From assembly GCF_030373185.1 (NCBI RefSeq), contig NZ_JAUCZH010000004.1:1-64000 (forward strand): DNA of 64,000 nucleotides, written 5' to 3'. The stretch's first letter is position 1. Each line of letters opens with the position of its first letter. The position numbers and the translations under genes were made by a program. This DNA comes from Tabrizicola sp. (lineage in GTDB: Bacteria; Pseudomonadota; Alphaproteobacteria; Rhodobacterales; Rhodobacteraceae). Of this stretch, positions 48,077 to 57,852 are shown piece by piece. A model generated the notes under the pieces. That model was not told where the DNA came from, ran no database searches, and was given only the letters and a program-made list of their open reading frames with translations.

Positions 48077-49594
48077 ATGAGCACCTTCGACTTTCTGCTT
48101 CAGGGCCTCGGCACCGCGATGCAGCCGATGATCCTGATGTACGCGCTTATCGGGGTCACGCTTGGAACCGCGGTCGGCGTGCTGCCCGGGATCGGTCCCG
48201 CGCTGACCGTGGCGCTTCTGCTGCCGGTGACCTACGGGCTGGACCCTGCCGGGTCGCTGATCATGTTCGCGGGCATCTACTATGGGGGGATGTATGGCGG
48301 CTCGACCACCTCGATCCTGCTCAACACACCCGGCGAAAGCGCCTCCATCGTCACCGCGCTGGAAGGCAACCGCATGGCCAAGGCCGGGCGCGGTGGTCCC
48401 GCCCTTGCGACCGCCGCCGTCGGGTCTTTCGTTGCGGGGCTTCTGGCCACGCTGGCGCTGGCTTTCCTTGCCCCCCATATCGTGAAACTGGCCCTCGTCT
48501 TCGGCCCGCGCGAATACTTCGCCCTGATGATGCTGGCCTTTGTCACCGTCGCCGCCGCCTTTGGCGAATCCACGCTGAAGGGTCTGACATCGCTGTTCAT
48601 CGGGCTTGGCCTTGCCACAATCGGCATTGACGGGCTGACCGGACAGGCGCGGATGTCCTTTGGTGTGCCGCAGTTGCTGGACGGGATCGAGGTGACCACG
48701 CTGGCTGTTGCCATGTTCGCCTTGGGGGAATGCCTTTTTGTCGCGGCACAGACCCACGGCCTGCACGACAAGGTCGAGGCGATCAAGGGTTCGGTCAAGA
48801 TGACCGCAGCCGACTGGCGCCGGTCCTGGCCCGCGTGGCTGCGCGGCTCGGCCATCGGCTTTCCGATCGGCGCGATGCCGGCAGGCGGCGCCGACATCGC
48901 AAGTTTCCTGTCCTACGGCACCGAAAAGCGCATGTCGAAACACCCCGATGAGTTCGGCCACGGCGCGATTGAGGGCGTTGCCGGGCCTGAGGCCGCTAAC
49001 AACGCCGCCGCCGCAGGGACGCTGGTGCCACTGTTGACGCTCGGCCTGCCGACCACGGCCACCGCCGCCATCATGCTGGCGGGGTTCCAGCAATTCGGCC
49101 TGCAACCGGGGCCGCTTTTGTTTGCCACCGCGCCGCAGCTCGTATGGGGGCTGATTGCAAGCCTTCTGATTGCGAATGTCATGCTGTTGATCCTGAACCT
49201 GCCGCTGATCCGGTTCTGGGTCATGCTGCTGCGCATCCCAAGGCCTTGGCTTTACGCCGGTATCCTGATGTTCGCCACGCTTGGCACCATCGGGGTCAAC
49301 CCCTCGCCGGTCGAGCTTACCATGCTTCTGATCTTCGGCTTTCTTGGCTATGGCCTCAGGCTTTACGGCTACCCCATCGCGCCGGTCGTGGTGGGGCTGA
49401 TCCTTGGCCCGATGGCCGAACAGCAGCTTCGCCGCGCGCTGGCCATTGCGCAGGGCGACTGGACGACACTGGTTTCAACCCCGCTTTCGGCCAGCCTTCT
49501 GGCCATAGCGGCGCTGGCGCTGGTGGTGCCAATGCTGCTGCGGCTGCGCGGCAAGGGTCAGGTGCTGGCCCAGATCGCGGGCGACAGCGACTAG
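48077..49594 (+). CDS. tctA: tripartite tricarboxylate transporter permease
   Basis: [54 protein letters not shown]. Confidence 0.97.
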   Translation: MSTFDFLLQGLGTAMQPMILMYALIGVTLGTAVGVLPGIGPALTVALLLPVTYGLDPAGSLIMFAGIYYGGMYGGSTTSILLNTPGESASIVTALEGNRMAKAGRGGPALATAAVGSFVAGLLATLALAFLAPHIVKLALVFGPREYFALMMLAFVTVAAAFGESTLKGLTSLFIGLGLATIGIDGLTGQARMSFGVPQLLDGIEVTTLAVAMFALGECLFVAAQTHGLHDKVEAIKGSVKMTAADWRRSWPAWLRGSAIGFPIGAMPAGGADIASFLSYGTEKRMSKHPDEFGHGAIEGVAGPEAANNAAAAGTLVPLLTLGLPTTATAAIMLAGFQQFGLQPGPLLFATAPQLVWGLIASLLIANVMLLILNLPLIRFWVMLLRIPRPWLYAGILMFATLGTIGVNPSPVELTMLLIFGFLGYGLRLYGYPIAPVVVGLILGPMAEQQLRRALAIAQGDWTTLVSTPLSASLLAIAALALVVPMLLRLRGKGQVLAQIAGDSD

Positions 49595-50955
49595 CGCCGG
49601 GTCACCCGCAGCCAGATCCCGTCCTGTGCGCGCACTGTCAGATGCGCGACCGGGACGGGAACCTTGCCCGTCACCGGCTCGAACCGGAACGCCCGCACCA
49701 GATGGGCCAGCAACAGCGTTCCCTCCAGCATCGCAAAGCCTGCGCCGGGGCAGACCCTTGGCCCGCGTGAAAACGGCAGATACCCCTCACGCGCGCTTTC
49801 CCGGGCTTCGGGCGTTGCCCAGCGGTCGGGGTCAAAACCGTCGGGGTTCGCCCATATCCGTTCGTGCCGTTGCAGATGCCATGGGCTGATCACCACCTGC
49901 GCGCCGGGCCGCACCTGCCGCCCGCGAAACTCCTCGGCCTGCCGGTTTTGCCGCACCATCATCGGTACCGGCGGGTAAAGCCGCAGCGCCTCGCGGAAGA
50001 CGTCGCGGGTAAAGCGCAAGCCCCCGACCGTGGCGAAGACCGGCTCCAACGCCGCAGCCTCGGCGGCCACCCGGTCCTGCACCTCGGGATGGGTGGCCAG
50101 CAGGTAAAGCGCCCAAGCCAGGGCCGACGCGCTGGTCTCATGCCCGGCAAGAAAGAAGATCGCCACCTGATCCACCATCTCGGCCGTCCCGAATGGCACG
50201 CCTGTTACAGGATCGGGTGTGGTCATGATCTTGGTCGCCAGATCATCCGGCGCCCCGCCCGCAGCAATCGCCGCCGCGCGGTCTGCGGTCAGCCCGGTGA
50301 TCAACCCCCGGATCAGCCCGGCCGATCGCAAGGTCGCCCGGCGGTGCAGCCGGGGCATCCAGCGCGGCAAGGGCAGGAAGGCCGCAAGGTTCAGGATCGG
50401 CTGAGACCGTTGATAGGCGCGAAATTCGTGGAATACGGCCTGCGCCACCCGGTCCTCTATCGGGAGGGAGAAGAGGGTGCGAAAGATCACATCCGCAGCC
50501 GCATGGCTCGCGGCCAGTTCCACCTCGACCTCACCCGGCTCAAGCCGCGCCACCGCCGCCTCGGCTGCGGCCCAGATCGCGGGGAACGCCTCCTTCATCC
50601 GCCCGCCTTCAAAAGCCGGGTCGATGATCCGCCGCTGGTGCAGCCATTCCTCGCCATTGGTCACAAAGACCGACCGGCCCAGCAGCGGCAACAGACCTTC
50701 TGTCACCCGGCCCGATTTCGGAAAGTCGGTCGGGCGTTCGTCCAGAACCCGCCGCACCAGAGCCGGGTCATTGCACAGGTAACTGCGGAAGAAGGGGGTC
50801 CGAAATTCCGCCATCCACGCCCGGTAAAGCCGCGCCGGTTGCGCCGAAAGGATGTCGCGCCGGAACAGCCGCAGGTAGCCCCAAAGCGACACCCGATCAG
50901 CCCTGGCCTGCGGCTTTGGCGGCCGTGGATGTGGTGGCTGTGCCGGCGCGGTCAT
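49591..50955 (-). CDS. cytochrome P450
   Basis: Heme ligand motif [25 protein letters not shown]-helix [10 protein letters not shown]. Confidence 0.96.
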   Translation of the reverse strand: MTAPAQPPHPRPPKPQARADRVSLWGYLRLFRRDILSAQPARLYRAWMAEFRTPFFRSYLCNDPALVRRVLDERPTDFPKSGRVTEGLLPLLGRSVFVTNGEEWLHQRRIIDPAFEGGRMKEAFPAIWAAAEAAVARLEPGEVEVELAASHAAADVIFRTLFSLPIEDRVAQAVFHEFRAYQRSQPILNLAAFLPLPRWMPRLHRRATLRSAGLIRGLITGLTADRAAAIAAGGAPDDLATKIMTTPDPVTGVPFGTAEMVDQVAIFFLAGHETSASALAWALYLLATHPEVQDRVAAEAAALEPVFATVGGLRFTRDVFREALRLYPPVPMMVRQNRQAEEFRGRQVRPGAQVVISPWHLQRHERIWANPDGFDPDRWATPEARESAREGYLPFSRGPRVCPGAGFAMLEGTLLLAHLVRAFRFEPVTGKVPVPVAHLTVRAQDGIWLRVTRR

Positions 50956-52172
50956 TCCACGCTCCGGTGAGGGCTGAGGGCTGCGGTGATCCGGCTGGAC
51001 GAAGGCTTGCGGCCCCGGAACCGATCCGCCAGCGTCACAGGGCCGGCGGTAATGCGGAAGTAGTCATAATCCCCGGGCTGATCGAACGCGCACAGGTACT
51101 GGAAATGCAGCCGGAAGAACCGCCGCTTCAAGGCCCGCCACCGCGCGGGACTGAGGGTCTTGCTGAACGCGGCCGAGATGACCAGCGGCCAGCGCTGCCC
51201 GTCGGTCGCGACACCGCTTACCGCAACCGGATCGCACAGCGCAAAGCTGCACCCATCCCCCGGCGCCGAGACATCGACCCATGTCACGTCCTTGCACTGG
51301 GACAGGAAGGCAAGATCACCCCGAAGCTTTGACGCAGCGGGCAGGAATGACACCATCGGCACCGCCTGTCCCAGCGACAGAAACCCAAGCGCGGGGGCGT
51401 TTTCCGGCAGCCCCTCGCGGATCAGATCGGCCAGAACCGACACCCCCAGATGCACCCCGGACGAATGGCCGACGACCAGCACCTCATCAACCCCGCTGTC
51501 CAGCGCCTGCCGAAGCCGCGCCCGAAATTCGGCCAGCCGCGCGGTCAGCACTGCCGGATAGGCGCCGCGGTCCTTGGCGGTAAAGGCATAGTCATGGATC
51601 AGGTAATAGACGAAAAGCCGCCGGTCGATCCGCCGAAACCCCTCCAGCACCGCCCAGACGGCAAAGGCCGCAAGCCCCCACTCCAGCCCGAAGCCAGAGG
51701 CGGGCAACAGCCGCAGCATCAGCGCGCCAACCATGACCGCCAGCGCCGCTTGCAGCACCAGAAGCACCGCCGGGTAAAGCGCCGCAATCATCGGCCCCTT
51801 GCGCAGCCCTATCAGCCGCCAGAGCGCCCCCGATGCCCCATAGACCCATGCCGTTCGCACCAGTTGCAAGAACGTCGCCGCCACCCCAGCCCGCATCGAC
51901 CCGCGCACAAGGTCAGACCAGACCAGAATCTCCACCTCGGCCTCGGCCGGGCGCTCCATCACGGATGCCACGCGCCAGCCATAGGTTTCCCCAGCCCGAG
52001 GCGTGATCGTCAGCCCATAGCCGGAAATCGCGGCCTGCGCGGCACCTTCCTTGCGGTAAAGTTCGCGGTAGCGGCGCGGGGGGAACGGGTCATAGCCGGA
52101 GATGTAAAGCACCTTGCGGCGAAACACCCCCGTCTTGCCGTCTTGGCTGTCTTCCGTTGAACCCACGCCCAT
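50952..52172 (-). CDS. hypothetical membrane-associated alpha/beta-hydrolase-like protein
   Basis: GHSSG nucleophile-elbow motif; two hydrophobic segments (ALYPAVLLVLQAALAVMVGALML..., GLAAFAVWAVLEGF); 4-bp overlap with the P450 gene. Confidence 0.7.
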   Translation of the reverse strand: MGVGSTEDSQDGKTGVFRRKVLYISGYDPFPPRRYRELYRKEGAAQAAISGYGLTITPRAGETYGWRVASVMERPAEAEVEILVWSDLVRGSMRAGVAATFLQLVRTAWVYGASGALWRLIGLRKGPMIAALYPAVLLVLQAALAVMVGALMLRLLPASGFGLEWGLAAFAVWAVLEGFRRIDRRLFVYYLIHDYAFTAKDRGAYPAVLTARLAEFRARLRQALDSGVDEVLVVGHSSGVHLGVSVLADLIREGLPENAPALGFLSLGQAVPMVSFLPAASKLRGDLAFLSQCKDVTWVDVSAPGDGCSFALCDPVAVSGVATDGQRWPLVISAAFSKTLSPARWRALKRRFFRLHFQYLCAFDQPGDYDYFRITAGPVTLADRFRGRKPSSSRITAALSPHRSVE

Positions 52173-52226
52173 CCCGCCAGTTTGTCCGCCACACCTTAAC
52201 CGCTGGCAAACAAGAAGAAAGGCAGA

Positions 52227-52985
52227 TCAGCCCGGCACCGGCAGACCCAGCACATCATAGGTTTCAAGCATCCAGTAGCTGAAGTCGGTGAAGGCACCGG
52301 TGACCAGCGCCACGCCCACAATCAGCAACAGCGCGCCCATGGCCCGCTCGATCGTCTTCATGTGGCGCTTCAGCTTGCCCATCACCGTCATCGAGCGTTC
52401 GACAAAGATCGCTGCCAGCAGGAACGGCAGTCCAAGGCCAAGCGCATAGACGCCCAGCAGTACGGTGCCGCGCCCGGTGCTGGCCTCTTGCGCCGCAAGG
52501 CTGAGGATCGCCCCCAGTTGCGGGCCGATGCAGGGCGTCCAGCCGAAGGCGAAGGCAAGGCCAAGCACATAGGCCCCGGCGGCCGATCCGCCGCGTTCAC
52601 CGGCGTCCATCCGCATTTCGCGGTCAAGGATCGGGATGCGGAACAGGCCAACGAAATGCAGGCCGAAGATGATGACCACAACCCCGGAAATCTGCGCCAG
52701 AAGTTCCTGATTGTTCAGGACAAACGCCCCCATCGCCGAGGCGGTGAAGCCAAGGATCAGAAAAACCGTGGAAAGCCCCATGACAAAGAACAGCGCTGGC
52801 AGGATCACCCGTCGCCGCGCCTGGCCGCCCGCTGTCATCTCGCCCATGGAAATCCCGCCCATATAGGCCAGATAGGGCGGCACGATGGGCAGCACGCAAG
52901 GCGACAGGAACGACAACACACCCGCAACCAGCGCGACGGCCATCGCGGGCAGCAAGGCAGCGTCGATGATCTCGATTCCGAACAT
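52227..52985 (-). CDS. ccdA: cytochrome c biogenesis protein CcdA/DsbD family
   Basis: GVLSFLSPCVLPIVPPYLAYMGG; FGWTPCIGPQLGAIL. Confidence 0.94.
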   Translation of the reverse strand: MFGIEIIDAALLPAMAVALVAGVLSFLSPCVLPIVPPYLAYMGGISMGEMTAGGQARRRVILPALFFVMGLSTVFLILGFTASAMGAFVLNNQELLAQISGVVVIIFGLHFVGLFRIPILDREMRMDAGERGGSAAGAYVLGLAFAFGWTPCIGPQLGAILSLAAQEASTGRGTVLLGVYALGLGLPFLLAAIFVERSMTVMGKLKRHMKTIERAMGALLLIVGVALVTGAFTDFSYWMLETYDVLGLPVPG

Positions 52986-53106
52986 GCAAGTCCCCTCCAA
53001 GCCCAGATAGCGACTTTCGCAGTCCGCGTCACCCGGACAGCGCGTCACATCCGCGTGGCCGGTCTGTAACCTTGCCGAAGGAAGGTCTGGCCGCTACATG
53101 CGGCGG

Positions 53107-53337
53107 ATGGCCGACTGGGATGACATGGTGGATTGCGAAGGGCTTTTATGCCCGCTGCCCGTGTTGCGTGCGCGCAAGCGGCTGCTGTCGCTTGCCGCTG
53201 GCACAGTGCTTTGCGTCCGGGCGACCGATGCGATGGCCGCGATCGACCTGCCCCATTTCTGCGCCGAGGCGGGACATTCCTACCTCGGCGCAAGGGCAGA
53301 GGGTGCTGTCACCCTCCACCTGATCCGAAGGGCCTGA
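53107..53337 (+). CDS. TusA-family sulfurtransferase
   Basis: CEGLLCPLPVLRARKRL CPxP motif; alternative start 53098. Confidence 0.88.
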   Translation: MADWDDMVDCEGLLCPLPVLRARKRLLSLAAGTVLCVRATDAMAAIDLPHFCAEAGHSYLGARAEGAVTLHLIRRA

Positions 53338-53350
53338 GCGGCCCCTGATC

Positions 53351-56098
53351 CTACCGGCCCAGTGACCACCAACCCTTGCGTTTGGGCTTGGACGGGTCGT
53401 CGGACGCAGCCACATCGGCCACGGCGGCGGCTTCAGCAGGGTCTGGAGAGACAGTTTCAACCGTGGCCGCAAGCCCCGGGTCAAGGGCCAGCACAGGTGC
53501 CGGTGCCTCGGTTGCGGCCTTCGCTCGCGGCGCACGACTGCGTGCGGGCTTTGACGGAGCGGCTTCGGCCGATTTGACCTTGGGCGCGGGTTCTGCTGCA
53601 AGTTCTGCGGCCGGTTCCGTGACGGATTCCGTAACGGCGGCTTTGGCGCGCGATGCCCGCTTGCGAGGCGCAGGCTTTGCGGCTTCGGCCACCACTGCCA
53701 CCGCAGGTTCTGCTGCAACCTTCTCGTCCGATACAGGCACCGAGTCCGCCAACGCGACGGCCACAGGCTCAACAACCGCCTCTGCCGCAGCATCTGCCGC
53801 CGTTTCTGCCACCGCCTCAACGTCGCCCTTGCGGACACGGGGCTTGCGGGTGCGCTTGCGTGCCGAACCCTTCGGCTCAGCCTCGGCCAGGGGTTCGACG
53901 GTTTCAGCGGCAACGACTTCTTCGTCTTCGTCGTCACCGTCTTCGTCACCAGCAGCACCGTTCAGCGCCGCATCGCCTTCACGCGCGCCACCGCGCCGAC
54001 GCCGACGCCGACGCCGCTTTTTCTTGCCGGGCGCGCCATTGTCACCTTCGGCGGCCGCAGCGGAAGCCGGAGCGGAAGCCGCCTCGGCAGCTTCGTCCTC
54101 GTCTTCTTCGATCAGATCATCGACCAGATCGTCTTCCTCTTCCTCGGCCACCGGCGCGCCCATCAGGCCAGCATGGCCGGAAATCACCGGCGTCTCTGGC
54201 ACGACACGCAATGCGGTCTTGAACTTTTCGATCGAGTGATCGGGGCTGATCATCGTCGGATCAGCTTCGATCCGCACCGACATGCCGTAACGCGCCTCGA
54301 TCAGCGCGATATGTTCGCGCTTGTTGTTGATGAGGTAGTTGACGATGCCGATGGGTGCCTTCAGCAGCACCTCTTTCGACCGCTTGCGCGTGCCTTCCTC
54401 TTCCAGCGCGCGCAGAACCTGCAAGGCCATGCTGTCATCCGACCGGATCAGGCCGGTGCCATGGCAATGCGCGCACGGCTGGGTGGTGCTTTCCAGCATG
54501 CCGGGCCGCAAGCGCTGGCGGCTCATCTCCATCAGGCCAAAGCCCGAGATGCGGCCGACCTGAATTCGCGCGCGGTCGGTTTTCAGCTTGTCCTTCAGGC
54601 GCTTCTCGACGGCGGCGTTGTTCTTGCGCTCTTCCATGTCGATGAAGTCGATGACGATCAGCCCGGCAAGGTCGCGCAGGCGCAACTGACGTGCCACTTC
54701 CTCGGCGGCCTCAAGGTTGGTCTTGAGCGCGGTATCCTCGATCGAGCCTTCCTTGGTGGCCCGGCCAGAGTTAACGTCGATGGCGACCAAAGCCTCGGTC
54801 ACACCAATCACGATGTAGCCGCCGGATTTCAACTGCACCACAGGGTTGAACATGCCGCCCAGATAGCTTTCCACCTGATACTTGGCGAACAGCGGCACCG
54901 GATCGGAATAGCGTACCACCTGCTTGGCGTGGCTTGGCATGATCATGCGCATGAAATCCTTGGCGGTGCGGTAGCCGCCTTCGCCTTCGACCAGAACCTC
55001 GTCAATCTCGCGGCTGTACAGATCGCGGATCGACCGTTTGATCAGGTCGCCTTCCTCATAGATCTTGGCGGGCGCGATGGATTTCAGCGTCAGTTCGCGG
55101 ATCTGTTCCCACAGGCGCATCAGGTATTCGTAATCGCGCTTGATTTCTGGCTTGGTACGCTTTGCACCCGCCGTGCGGATGATCAGGCCGGCGCCTTCCG
55201 GCACCTCGATCTCGGACGCAATTTCCTTGAGCTTCTTGCGGTCGGCCACTTGGGTGATCTTGCGGGAAATCCCGCCGCCCCGCGCGGTGTTCGGCATCAG
55301 GACGCAGTAGCGCCCGGCCAGCGACAGATAGGTGGTCAGCGCCGCACCCTTGTTGCCGCGCTCTTCCTTCACGACCTGGACCAGCATGATCTGCCGGACC
55401 TTGACGACTTCCTGGATCTTGTAGCGCCGGGCGCGCGGACGGCGCGGGGCGGCGATTTCTTCGGCCACATCCTCTTCGGCGATGGATTCGATCTCGTCGT
55501 CGGTTTCCGATGCATGGTCCATCGCCCGGTAGGGACGATCCCCTTCCCCGGGCTCCTCAGAAGGCGAGGCGCTGTGGTCATGATCATTGCCGTCATCATG
55601 CGCAAGTGCGGCATCCGCTGCGGCGCCAGTCTCGACCGCGATACCGGTCTCGACGGCGATCTCGGTGTCATCTTCACCCAGATCGACCACATCCATGCCC
55701 GACGGCCCCTCGACCACGGCATCAGCGTTCTTGACCTTTTCAGCCCGCTCTTGCGACCGCGCCGGACGGCGGCGGGTGCGGCGGTTGTCTTCTTCTTCCT
55801 CGGCGCGGGCCATGGCCCGCTCTTCCTCGATCAGCGCCTTACGGTCAGCGACCGGGATCTGGTAATAGTCCGGATGAATTTCGGCAAAGGCCAGAAACCC
55901 GTGCCGATTGCCACCATACTCGACAAAAGCCGCCTGAAGCGAAGGCTCCACGCGGGTCACTTTGGCAAGATAGATGTTTCCGGCAATCTGTCGCTTGTTT
56001 ACGGTCTCGAAGTCGAACTCTTCAACCTTGTTTCCGTCTACCACCACAACCCGAGTTTCCTCGGCATGGGTGGCGTCGATCAGCATCTTTTTGGCCAT
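53351..56098 (-). CDS. rne: ribonuclease E/G
   Basis: MAKKMLIDATHAEETRVVVVDGNKVEEFDFE; GGYIVIGVTEALVAIDVNSGRATKEGSIEDTALKTNLEAAEEVARQLRLRDLAGLIVIDFIDM; acidic/Arg-rich tail. Confidence 0.97.
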   Translation of the reverse strand: MAKKMLIDATHAEETRVVVVDGNKVEEFDFETVNKRQIAGNIYLAKVTRVEPSLQAAFVEYGGNRHGFLAFAEIHPDYYQIPVADRKALIEEERAMARAEEEEDNRRTRRRPARSQERAEKVKNADAVVEGPSGMDVVDLGEDDTEIAVETGIAVETGAAADAALAHDDGNDHDHSASPSEEPGEGDRPYRAMDHASETDDEIESIAEEDVAEEIAAPRRPRARRYKIQEVVKVRQIMLVQVVKEERGNKGAALTTYLSLAGRYCVLMPNTARGGGISRKITQVADRKKLKEIASEIEVPEGAGLIIRTAGAKRTKPEIKRDYEYLMRLWEQIRELTLKSIAPAKIYEEGDLIKRSIRDLYSREIDEVLVEGEGGYRTAKDFMRMIMPSHAKQVVRYSDPVPLFAKYQVESYLGGMFNPVVQLKSGGYIVIGVTEALVAIDVNSGRATKEGSIEDTALKTNLEAAEEVARQLRLRDLAGLIVIDFIDMEERKNNAAVEKRLKDKLKTDRARIQVGRISGFGLMEMSRQRLRPGMLESTTQPCAHCHGTGLIRSDDSMALQVLRALEEEGTRKRSKEVLLKAPIGIVNYLINNKREHIALIEARYGMSVRIEADPTMISPDHSIEKFKTALRVVPETPVISGHAGLMGAPVAEEEEDDLVDDLIEEDEDEAAEAASAPASAAAAEGDNGAPGKKKRRRRRRRRGGAREGDAALNGAAGDEDGDDEDEEVVAAETVEPLAEAEPKGSARKRTRKPRVRKGDVEAVAETAADAAAEAVVEPVAVALADSVPVSDEKVAAEPAVAVVAEAAKPAPRKRASRAKAAVTESVTEPAAELAAEPAPKVKSAEAAPSKPARSRAPRAKAATEAPAPVLALDPGLAATVETVSPDPAEAAAVADVAASDDPSKPKRKGWWSLGR

Positions 56099-56133
56099 TT
56101 TGTTCCAATGCGCCCGGCCTGCACAACACAGCG

Positions 56134-56150
56134 CCCGGGGAAGCCCCGGG
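56134..56150. repeat. hairpin CCCGGGG-AAG-CCCCGGG in the rne 5' region
   Basis: 7-bp perfect stem 36 nt upstream of the rne start. Confidence 0.75.
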
Positions 56151-56513
56151 TGGATGATTGACAGGGAAAGGGCGACTTGTTCGGGCGGGTGCGCGCAACG
56201 CAAAGCGGCGGGCCATGCCCAATGGGCACCCCGCGTTCAGCTTTGCCAATGTCGCACACATCATCGCGTTTCACTACGGACAGCTTTGCAGCCACCCACC
56301 TTTTAAATCCCGCATCGTCAACGACTTGGCGGGAAATGCCCAACCTTTCGGCCGATCCGACTACCGTATCGGCGGCGCGCATGGGGCGCCTTTCCTGCAC
56401 GGCAGAGAATTCCTGCGCGAAGATGTAACCTTCACGTTACGCGACCCTAACGGGAAAGCGTGCGAAATGACAATGGGCTATTTCCCACCAAGGCCGCGCG
56501 GGCCTATGCGGGA

Positions 56514-57842
56514 TCAGACGTAATCCCCTCGCGTCAGGCCGTATTTCGCCATCTTCTCGTTCAGGGTCCGGCGTGGCAGGCACAACTCCTCCATCACCGC
56601 GACAATTGACCCCTTGTGCCGCCGCATCGTGTTGTCGATCAGCATGCGCTCGAAGGATTCCACATAATCCTTCAGGGGCTTGCCCTCGGTGGTCAGTGCA
56701 GGTCCGGCCGCCTCGTTGTCGGCCATCAGCAGGCTGGCGATGGACCCGGACCCGCGCCGGTTCTGCAAGACGGCGCGTTCCGCGATGTTGACCAACTGGC
56801 GCACGTTGCCTGGCCAGGGCGCCTGCAACAGTTGCGCGGCTTCCTGTGCGGTCACCTGCGGGGCGTCGCAGCCGTATTCTTCGGCGAACTGCTCCGACAG
56901 ACGGGTGAACAGTTGCAGGATGTCTTCGCCCCTGGTCCGCAGCGGCGGCAACAGTATTGTCATCGCGCCCAGCCGGTAGAACAGGTCCGGCCGCAGCACG
57001 GCTTCCAACGTCGTATCCGGGGCATGCTGGTTGCAGATCGCGATGATGCGGGTTTCGGGTGGGGTGCCTTGCTCGTTGATCACCGTCAAGAGCCGTGCCT
57101 GAAGGGCGCCGGGCATCGCCTCGATATCCTCAAGGCACAGGGTTCCACCGCGCGCCTCTTCGATCAGAGGCAGGCTGCCGTCTTCGGCCGGACCGAACAG
57201 CCGGGCAGAAAGCTGGTCTTCGCCCCATGCCGCACACGACACCGCCACGAACTTCTTTGACGCGCGCGGCCCAACGGCGTGCAGCGCATGGGCCACAAGG
57301 GTCTTGCCTGTCCCCGTCTCGCCGTCGATCAGGACGTGGCTGTCAGCCTGCCCCAAATCAAGAATGTCCTCGCGCAAGCGGTCCATCGCGGGCGAAGATC
57401 CGATCAGCTTTTTCATGATGGTCGAGCCGTCAGACAACTCCTTGCGCAAAGCCCGGTTATCAAGCGTCATCCGCCGCGCCTGCGTCGCCTTCTTGGCAAG
57501 TTCGGTCATCCGGTCGGGGTTGAACGGCTTTTCCAGAAAGTCGAACGCCCCCACCCGCATCGCTTCCACCGCCATAGGCACATCACCGTGACCGGTGATC
57601 ATGATCACAGGCAGGCCCGAATCCTGCCCCATCAGGCGTTTCAGGAACGCCATCCCGTCCATGCCGGGCATCTTGATATCGCTGACGACCACGCCCTGAA
57701 ACTCTGGCCCGATCACCTTCAGCGCCTCTTCCGCCGAAGCGAAGGTCTCGGTGTCAAAGCCCGACAGCGCAAGCCACTGGCTGATCGATTGCCGCATGTC
57801 GGCCTCGTCATCGACGATTGCCACTTTCATTGCGCGGGCCAT
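56514..57842 (-). CDS. dctD: DctD-like response regulator with AAA+ and Fis-type HTH domains, lacking the GAFTGA motif
   Basis: Receiver VAIVDDEADMRQSISQWL; Walker A GETGTGKT; expected GAFTGA region reads LFGPAEDGSLPLIEEARGGTLCLEDIEAMP. Confidence 0.9.
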   Translation of the reverse strand: MARAMKVAIVDDEADMRQSISQWLALSGFDTETFASAEEALKVIGPEFQGVVVSDIKMPGMDGMAFLKRLMGQDSGLPVIMITGHGDVPMAVEAMRVGAFDFLEKPFNPDRMTELAKKATQARRMTLDNRALRKELSDGSTIMKKLIGSSPAMDRLREDILDLGQADSHVLIDGETGTGKTLVAHALHAVGPRASKKFVAVSCAAWGEDQLSARLFGPAEDGSLPLIEEARGGTLCLEDIEAMPGALQARLLTVINEQGTPPETRIIAICNQHAPDTTLEAVLRPDLFYRLGAMTILLPPLRTRGEDILQLFTRLSEQFAEEYGCDAPQVTAQEAAQLLQAPWPGNVRQLVNIAERAVLQNRRGSGSIASLLMADNEAAGPALTTEGKPLKDYVESFERMLIDNTMRRHKGSIVAVMEELCLPRRTLNEKMAKYGLTRGDYV

Positions 57843-57852
57843 CTGGACCTCT

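Noticed and set aside
53376-54239. Ala/Ser/Thr-rich plus-strand ORF resembling a repeat protein
   Set aside because: Alternate-frame reading of the Ala/Glu-rich RNase E tail
54173-56161. 662-aa plus-strand ORF across rne
   Set aside because: Antisense to the strongly supported RNase E frame; no recognisable domain; long spurious ORFs are common in GC-rich coding DNA
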